The notes below the pieces were generated by a model. It was not told where the DNA came from. It was given only the letters and a program-made list of their open reading frames with translations, and made no database searches. Positions 5,271 through 10,462 of a stretch of DNA of 10,462 nt are shown one piece after another (position 1 is the stretch's first letter; every line of letters starts with the position of its first letter). The stretch covers positions 1 to 10,462 of the forward strand of contig JAIRUG010000062.1 of assembly GCA_031254535.1 (NCBI GenBank), in the 5' to 3' direction. Origin of the DNA: Rickettsia sp. (lineage in GTDB: Bacteria > Pseudomonadota > Alphaproteobacteria > Rickettsiales > Rickettsiaceae). The translations under genes and the position numbers were made by a program.

Positions 5271-8200
5271 CTATATACGAGCACGTTGGTAACGAATACG
5301 ATAAAAACTAATGTAAAGCAAAGGTGTTACATAAAGCGTTAGTATCGAGCCAGCAACAATTCCTGTTACTAGAACTATAGCCATTTGGAAACGACTATTG
5401 GCATAATTCCCACTATCAAAGAAAAGTGACAACAAGCCAATACTCATAGCCAAAGAAGTAATTAAAATCGCCCTGATTCTTGATATTGCTCCTATTACTA
5501 TTGCCTTTATCCCGCCTTGCCCCTTTTGATGCATTGCACTACATAACAATACACTATGCTTAGTCATTAACCCCGCTAATGTGATAAGTGATATTTGAGT
5601 ATAGATATTTAACCCCCCTTGAGTAAAATATAAACTCAATAAAGCTATACTTAAAGCAGCTGGAATTCCTCCAATCAAAATAATAAATGATAGCATTAAA
5701 TCGTTAAAGCGTGCAAACATTAATAAGTAGAGCCCAAATACAGATAGTAAAATTAGTAATGTAAATGACGATGTTGAATCAATAAGCATTTTCGTTTGTT
5801 CACTATAGCTAATATCACTATCACTTGGCAATTTACTATTTAACTGATCGATAAAATGAACTGCATCTTGCAATTTAACGCCATGTTTAGCAGTGGCAAT
5901 TACTTCAATGGAATATTGCTCGTTATAACGCATAATTTGGTTAACTGTATTCACCCTATCAATATCGCATATATCTTTAAGCTGAATAAGGTTTTCTCCA
6001 TTTTTCTGTGTTGTAATGAACATATTCTGTATATTACTTAGCGTTTTACCAAATTTAGGGTCTGATTTAGCTACAACATCATAAGTATTATCATAATGTT
6101 TAAAGTTTCCTATCTTTCTAGCATTAAACAGAATATCCAAAGTATTTGATATATCTTTCTGACTTAAACCATATTTGAATAACTTATCTTGATTACACCA
6201 AACTTTATAATCTTGCACAAGTGAAGTCGCAATAGCTACAACATTAGCGAATAAATTCTGTGAATTAGCCTGTATAAAATGAACATCCTGCCAAGCATTA
6301 TCCATAGATGAGTGGTTATTGACATAAAAGCTTAACTCAACGTTCCCCTTTGCTGAACCAGTATTTTTTCCCTGGGCAAACTTCACTGAAACATCTCCAC
6401 CCACTGCTATTCTTGCGAGTTTAGCTTCAATTTCATGCAAGGTATGCACCGCTTTAGTTTTATCTTTTAATATCATCCAAATTGTTGAACGTGGTGACTC
6501 TTCAATATTTAGGGTATATTTAATATTATCACTACTATTGATTATTTTAGTAATTTTCTTCATATAACGATGGATATAACTTAAATTTGTATTAGGCATA
6601 AAGATGTTGGTAAGTATAATCATATCTTTTTTTTCAAATGGCTCAATTTCTATTTTCATAGAGTTTGCTGCAACATATGTACCAACTGCTACAACTATAG
6701 CCACCAAGAATAAAAATACTCTGGCATAGCGTATAATAAAAAATAAAGAACTTTTATATTTGTCCGTAATCATATCCAGCGTCTTATTAACAATTTGAGC
6801 AAATTTGCTTTCATGCGTATTATTTGCTAGTTTTAAGAACAATATAGGTGTTAAGGTAAACGCAACGATAAAGGACATCACCAAACAAGCAATGATTGAC
6901 AGAGAAAACTCCTGTAAAATTTTTCCTACCTCTCCTTTAATAAACAAAATAGGGATATATATTACTACTAGCGTAAGCATCAATATTAAAACGGATAAAA
7001 ATAGGCTATAAATTGCTTGCAATATACTAGTTAAAGCATCTTTATTTTTCTGATAGTAATATTCAGCATTCTCAATCACTACGATAGAGTCGTCAACTAC
7101 CAACCCTATAGCCAAGACCATTGCCAACATCGTTATCGAGTTAAGTGTAAAACCACACAAATATAGCATAATTAAACAAGCAGCCATTGAGACTGGAATT
7201 GCACAGATTGCAATAATTGAATATCGCACTGATCCCATTAGCAGTAAAACAATTACTGACACCAACAACACTGATTCCAGCAAGGTTTTTTTCACTTCTT
7301 GAAATGCTTGTAAAATATCTTGGCTATCATCGATAATAACCTGAAAGGTAAAGTGGGGATTGGCTTTTTCGTAATATTCTAGGAAATGTTTTACATTTTT
7401 TGATACATCAACTGGATTTGCATCTGACTTAGCAAAAATACCTAATAAAACAATTTTATTCGTACCAAAATAGGCAAAACTAAGTGCCTCTTTATCTGAT
7501 ATCGTAATGCTAGCAATATTTTTTAATTTTATAGCAACATTATTACTTTCCAAATTGATGTCACCAAAATCACTTAACTTATTGATTGTGGTATCAAAAG
7601 ATATATACTCTGTTTTATATTGATTTGATAGTTTACCACCAGAAAAATCAGTATTTTGTAGTGTTAACGAAGCAAGGACACTATCTAAAGGAATATAATA
7701 TTTTGCGATTTTTTCCGGATCAATATCGATATTAACCACTTTTTCTGTCACACCAAAACCAGATGAGTTGGCTACACCATCAACATATTTAAGCTTTTTC
7801 TTGATCATTTCAATATCCTCGGCAGTAACTAACAAATTGTTATTAGACCCCACAGCAATATACATCATTGGTAAAGCAGAAAAACTTTCAGTGGAGATTA
7901 TAGGATCTTTAGCTCCCTCTGGCAAAAGAGCCTTATTTTTTAGTATCAAATCTCTAACTTGGTTAATTGCTTGTTCTATCGGAACTTTCTTGGCAATACT
8001 TAACGTTATTTTACTCTCTCCTAGCTGACTAACAGCAAGAATCGACTCAAGACCATCAACATGTGAAAAAACCTCCTCAAAAGGTTTAGTAATGTATTTC
8101 TCTATCAAATCCGGTCTGACGTTCGGATTGATGATCGAAATGTAAATATTTGAAGCAGGAATATTGGGTAAAAGTTGAATTTTCAGCTGCAAATATGCGT

Positions 8201-8273
8201 ATATCCCAAGCAGCACCACCACAATATTGATCACAATAAAAATACTACTATGTTCCAGCAATTTTTTTATCAT
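5271..8273 (-). CDS. RND-family efflux transporter permease (AcrB/MdtB-like)
   Basis: This is a proton-driven inner-membrane pump of the hydrophobe/amphiphile RND type, which exports substrates across the envelope with an adaptor and a TolC-like channel. At 1000 residues it is near the family's usual 1020-1050. TM1 is at about 10-30 and TM2-TM6 at about 332-482. TM7 is at about 516-536 and TM8-TM12 at about 834-990, with two large periplasmic loops between. The proton-relay residues are intact: D394 and D395 in LAIGLVVDDSIVVIEN, K905 in LAGLMTKHS and R934 in SRIRAILITSLA, matching AcrB D407/D408, K940 and R971. It should therefore be active. It begins 10 bp after the coiled-coil gene stop, so the two are probably co-transcribed; its ribosome site (CGGAT) is weak. 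No adaptor or outer-membrane channel gene lies in the window. The substrate is unknown. Confidence 0.92.
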   Translation of the reverse strand: MIKKLLEHSSIFIVINIVVVLLGIYAYLQLKIQLLPNIPASNIYISIINPNVRPDLIEKYITKPFEEVFSHVDGLESILAVSQLGESKITLSIAKKVPIEQAINQVRDLILKNKALLPEGAKDPIISTESFSALPMMYIAVGSNNNLLVTAEDIEMIKKKLKYVDGVANSSGFGVTEKVVNIDIDPEKIAKYYIPLDSVLASLTLQNTDFSGGKLSNQYKTEYISFDTTINKLSDFGDINLESNNVAIKLKNIASITISDKEALSFAYFGTNKIVLLGIFAKSDANPVDVSKNVKHFLEYYEKANPHFTFQVIIDDSQDILQAFQEVKKTLLESVLLVSVIVLLLMGSVRYSIIAICAIPVSMAACLIMLYLCGFTLNSITMLAMVLAIGLVVDDSIVVIENAEYYYQKNKDALTSILQAIYSLFLSVLILMLTLVVIYIPILFIKGEVGKILQEFSLSIIACLVMSFIVAFTLTPILFLKLANNTHESKFAQIVNKTLDMITDKYKSSLFFIIRYARVFLFLVAIVVAVGTYVAANSMKIEIEPFEKKDMIILTNIFMPNTNLSYIHRYMKKITKIINSSDNIKYTLNIEESPRSTIWMILKDKTKAVHTLHEIEAKLARIAVGGDVSVKFAQGKNTGSAKGNVELSFYVNNHSSMDNAWQDVHFIQANSQNLFANVVAIATSLVQDYKVWCNQDKLFKYGLSQKDISNTLDILFNARKIGNFKHYDNTYDVVAKSDPKFGKTLSNIQNMFITTQKNGENLIQLKDICDIDRVNTVNQIMRYNEQYSIEVIATAKHGVKLQDAVHFIDQLNSKLPSDSDISYSEQTKMLIDSTSSFTLLILLSVFGLYLLMFARFNDLMLSFIILIGGIPAALSIALLSLYFTQGGLNIYTQISLITLAGLMTKHSVLLCSAMHQKGQGGIKAIVIGAISRIRAILITSLAMSIGLLSLFFDSGNYANSRFQMAIVLVTGIVAGSILTLYVTPLLYISFYRIRYQRARI

Positions 8274-8283
8274 AAATCCGTTT

Positions 8284-10461
8284 TTATGAGGCTTTCCTAA
8301 TATAAGGTTGTTGCCTTATCGGTGTCGGTATCAACGATTTTTTTGGAATGGTGGACTTAGTTTTAGTAGTTAAGTCATCCTTAATAACTTTAGGAGTATT
8401 AGCTCCTATTACTGTATTTGGACTAATTACCTGAACTCCAGTTCCTGCTATTTTTACTGGATTAACTACCTCAGTTGGAGATTTTTTTGGGGTTACAACT
8501 GGAGTTTTGTTGCTCTGCTGTTCTGCTTTCTGATCTAATAGATCGGACGATTTTGTTAAATCATTTAAACTAGAAGATCTCTTAATGCCATTATGTGCTA
8601 CAACCCCACCTATAGATTTTGGATTAGATAGCAGTTGTTTTAACTTCTCCATTTCTTGTTGTGTGTTATCTAATTCTTGTTGATACTTTGCCAACTCATT
8701 GTTATGATCTTGCTTCTCTTTCTGCAAAGCTGTAATTTGTTTTTCCATCCTTTTGAGCTCCTGACTACTAGCTTGCTTGTTAGATCCACCCTTGGTTACT
8801 GCAGCTGCTGACCCGGGTTTTGTATAACTGTTAGTCAGATTTGTTAGATTCTGCTCTGTTGTTTTAAGTTTTTGTTCTTGTGCTTTATGAACCTTAGTCA
8901 ACTCTGTAAAATTTTTCTGTATCTTATTTTTTTCTTCTTTTAATATTTGCCCTTTTGCTGTGAAATCTTTATTCAAGTCTTTAATTTGCTTATCATGCGT
9001 CGCTTTAAGTGTTTGCTCTTCTTTTCTATGAGTGTCACTTAAATTTTTTATCTCTTGCTCCATCTTCAGTTTCGCTACGTTAAATTCTTTCTCTTTTACT
9101 TGAATATTATCATTTAAAGTTGTTATCTCTCCATTTTTTGTGTCGATATCCTCAGTTAAAGTTGCTATCTTGTCATCTTTTTTTTGAATATTACCTTTTA
9201 AAATTGATATCTCTTCATTTTTTGTGTCGATATCATCAGTTAAAGTTGTTATCTTGTAATCTTTTTCTACGATATCATCTTTTAAAATTTCTAATTCTCC
9301 TTCTACTTTAGCGAGTTTTCCTTGTGCTGCAAGTAATTCTTCTTCATTTGCTGTAGTCACAGACCCACCTCCACTCGCATTTGTTTTTTTACCACTTGCT
9401 GCAACCTGGGATGCTGCAGTACGATGAGCTGCTACTAATTTTGCATTAACACTTTTAATCATTTTAGCAGTCTGTGTTTTAATATTCTGTGCTTTAGTAT
9501 TAGCTTCTATAAGGATTTTATTAGCCTTGCGTGTTATACTATTAGCCTCCATTATCTTATCCTCTAAGACAGTCTGAGCTCTTGCAACTACTCTACTACC
9601 CTGGTTTACTAGAGCCCTAGCATCTATTCTCTTACTATTTAAGACAGTCTGAGCATTTAAAACTAGTCTACTACCATATCTTCGTAGAGCCGTGCTCTCT
9701 ACTTTCCTATCCTCTAAGACAGTCTGAGCATTTGCAACTAGTCTATTACCCTGTCTTCGTAGAGCTATAGCCTCTGTTTTCCTAACCTCTAAGTCAGTCT
9801 GAGCTTTTGCAAATTCTTTTTTAACTTGTGCTAATTCCCGAGTAATCTGTTCCTTTAGCCTTTTTATTTCCTCCTGTTTTTTTGTAAAGTTTTTAGATAG
9901 CTTAACACTACTTGCCAAGTCCCCTTTATTGTCCTTCAACTTGTCCAGTGCAGCTTTTGCCTCCAGTTCTACTTCTACTAACTTCTGTTCTGCTTCTGCT
10001 AAATGGTTAGCCTCTTTCGTCAAATTTGCTATTTCCTGCTCTTGTACTTTATAAGCTGCAGTTACATCTTCAAGTTCTTGTTCTAATTTTCCCAGCTCAG
10101 CTAACTTAGTATCATCTTCCGCTTTTTCTTTAATCAAAGCTTCCGCCTGTTGTTGTGCGATTTGTGCAACTTGAACCGCTGCAGCTTTCTCTTGCTCCGC
10201 TGTAACCAACTGAGCCTGTCCATCATCTTTATCTGTTTTCAAAGCCACTAGTGCAGTGTCCTTATCTGCTATCTGACCTTGTAAGTCTTGCAACTGAGCC
10301 TGTGCAGCATCTTTCTCTTGTTGCGAGGCTACTACTGCATTGTCCTTTTCTGCTATCTGTTCTTGTAAGTCTTGCAACTGAGCCTGTGCATCATCTTTAT
10401 CTTTTTTCAAAGCTACTAATGCATTGTCCTTATCTGCTATCTGACCTTGTAAGTCTTGCAA
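8284..10461 (-). CDS. Large coiled-coil repeat protein, 5' end outside window
   Basis: I do not recognise a named family. The visible 725 residues are the C-terminal part. The frame is open to the right edge, where it begins with TTG inside a repeat, so the true start lies beyond 10462. The protein is rich in Glu, Lys, Gln, Ala, Asp and Leu with heptad spacing, and has no Cys or Trp. Numbered from the window edge, a 28-residue repeat (LQDLQGQIADKDNALVALKK...) occurs three times at 1-84. A 25-residue Arg-rich repeat (AQTVLEDRKVESTALRRYGS...) occurs four times at 220-319, with a weaker fifth. A Gly/Ser linker follows at about 356-370. A 14-residue repeat (TDDIDTKNEEISIL) occurs five times at 394-463. 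Heptads resume at about 560-612, then a Ser/Pro/Lys-rich basic tail ends in IRKAS. It is probably a long rod; a structural, surface or secreted role is possible. The RND pump gene follows after 10 bp. Confidence 0.85.
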   Translation of the reverse strand: MQDLQGQIADKDNALVALKKDKDDAQAQLQDLQEQIAEKDNAVVASQQEKDAAQAQLQDLQGQIADKDTALVALKTDKDDGQAQLVTAEQEKAAAVQVAQIAQQQAEALIKEKAEDDTKLAELGKLEQELEDVTAAYKVQEQEIANLTKEANHLAEAEQKLVEVELEAKAALDKLKDNKGDLASSVKLSKNFTKKQEEIKRLKEQITRELAQVKKEFAKAQTDLEVRKTEAIALRRQGNRLVANAQTVLEDRKVESTALRRYGSRLVLNAQTVLNSKRIDARALVNQGSRVVARAQTVLEDKIMEANSITRKANKILIEANTKAQNIKTQTAKMIKSVNAKLVAAHRTAASQVAASGKKTNASGGGSVTTANEEELLAAQGKLAKVEGELEILKDDIVEKDYKITTLTDDIDTKNEEISILKGNIQKKDDKIATLTEDIDTKNGEITTLNDNIQVKEKEFNVAKLKMEQEIKNLSDTHRKEEQTLKATHDKQIKDLNKDFTAKGQILKEEKNKIQKNFTELTKVHKAQEQKLKTTEQNLTNLTNSYTKPGSAAAVTKGGSNKQASSQELKRMEKQITALQKEKQDHNNELAKYQQELDNTQQEMEKLKQLLSNPKSIGGVVAHNGIKRSSSLNDLTKSSDLLDQKAEQQSNKTPVVTPKKSPTEVVNPVKIAGTGVQVISPNTVIGANTPKVIKDDLTTKTKSTIPKKSLIPTPIRQQPYIRKAS
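9073..9282 (-). repeat. 42-bp in-frame tandem repeat (14 residues, five copies)
   Basis: Five consecutive 14-residue units (394-463 of the visible protein): KDDIVEKDYKITTL, TDDIDTKNEEISIL, KGNIQKKDDKIATL, TEDIDTKNGEITTL and a diverged NDNIQVKEKEFNVA. Units 2 and 4 are closest, and units 1 and 3 are closest, so the expansion probably happened in pairs of 84 bp. Two heptads per unit keep a coiled coil in register. Confidence 0.85.
9505..9804 (-). repeat. 75-bp in-frame tandem repeat (25 residues, four copies)
   Basis: Four 25-residue units (220-319 of the visible protein) each begin AQT-LE, except that the third has AQTVLN. They contain a run of the type ALRRQGNRLVAN. A degenerate fifth (ANTKAQNIKTQ...) follows. 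Twenty-five residues equal 7+7+11, so a heptad/hendecad mix would keep the coil in phase. The units are Arg-rich and carry a central Gly in the first three copies, unlike the acidic flanks. Confidence 0.85.
10210..10461 (-). repeat. 84-bp in-frame tandem repeat (28 residues, at least three copies)
   Basis: Three adjacent 84-bp units encode LQDLQGQIADKDNALVALKK and close variants ending DKDDAQAQ. The array reaches the window edge and probably continues. Units 1 and 3 are more alike than either is to unit 2, which suggests recent higher-order duplication. Each unit is exactly four heptads. Confidence 0.85.
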
Positions 10462-10462
10462 C

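Noticed and set aside
5856..8028. Plus-strand frames of 61-86 codons within the RND gene
   Set aside because: They lie opposite a clearly coding gene with intact motifs and have no own start signals.
2918..8310. Helicase and coiled-coil protein both end in KAS
   Set aside because: Only three shared residues with different codons and no other similarity; coincidence.
9120..9311. 63-codon plus-strand frame with repeated LHFLCRY units
   Set aside because: It is the antisense image of the 14-residue repeats in the coiled-coil gene.
9073..9804. Regular repeats that could suggest a CRISPR array or minisatellite
   Set aside because: Repeats are contiguous without unique spacers, multiples of three, and keep one protein frame open; they are coding repeats.
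10378..10461. TTG at 10461 as the true start of the coiled-coil gene
   Set aside because: It lies inside an 84-bp repeat unit at the window edge, with the frame still open; the gene must start further right.

Overview
The window looks like chromosomal DNA from an obligate intracellular alphaproteobacterium of the Rickettsiaceae (Rickettsia, Tisiphia or Megaira type). This is inferred from the low GC content, the long non-coding gaps, several dispersed palindromic repeats between genes, a CspA ending in the Rickettsia-like DLE..KGK..AVNL.IK pattern, and a small housekeeping set of MgtE, an RhlE-like helicase and CspA. The genus cannot be fixed from the sequence alone.

All confident genes lie on the minus strand. 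From right to left in the direction of transcription they are: a very long coiled-coil repeat protein whose 5' end is cut off by the right edge (8284-10461); an RND-type inner-membrane pump of 1000 residues that starts 10 bp later (5271-8273); cspA with its own promoter and a leader of about 125 nt (4821-5030); an RhlE-like RNA helicase (2918-4141) closed by a strong hairpin terminator; tRNA-Leu(GAG) (2202-2286); and the Mg2+ channel/transporter gene mgtE (583-1953). Positions 1-582 hold no recognisable gene.

The spaces between genes are the accessory part. A palindromic element is present in two diverged copies (2006-2130 and 4179-4361). Each copy sits just upstream of a minus-strand gene (mgtE and the helicase) and presents an outward TTGAGT, a possible -35 hexamer, towards that gene. 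A second, unrelated long palindrome (2341-2504) is MITE-like and carries a 40-codon frame with a good ribosome binding site. A third type, built on GGATTG.TTCGTCG and CTCCTC, forms an inverted pair at 2742-2825, and related half-sites face each other at 125-174 and 481-552.

The least ordinary locus is the coiled-coil/RND pair. An RND pump gene usually follows a membrane-fusion adaptor gene, but here it follows a repeat protein of more than 725 residues. That protein has three separate in-frame tandem repeat families (28, 25 and 14 residues), no cysteine or tryptophan, and a basic proline-containing tail. The pump keeps its proton-relay residues. I see no CRISPR array, toxin-antitoxin pair, prophage, transposase gene or other recognised defence system.
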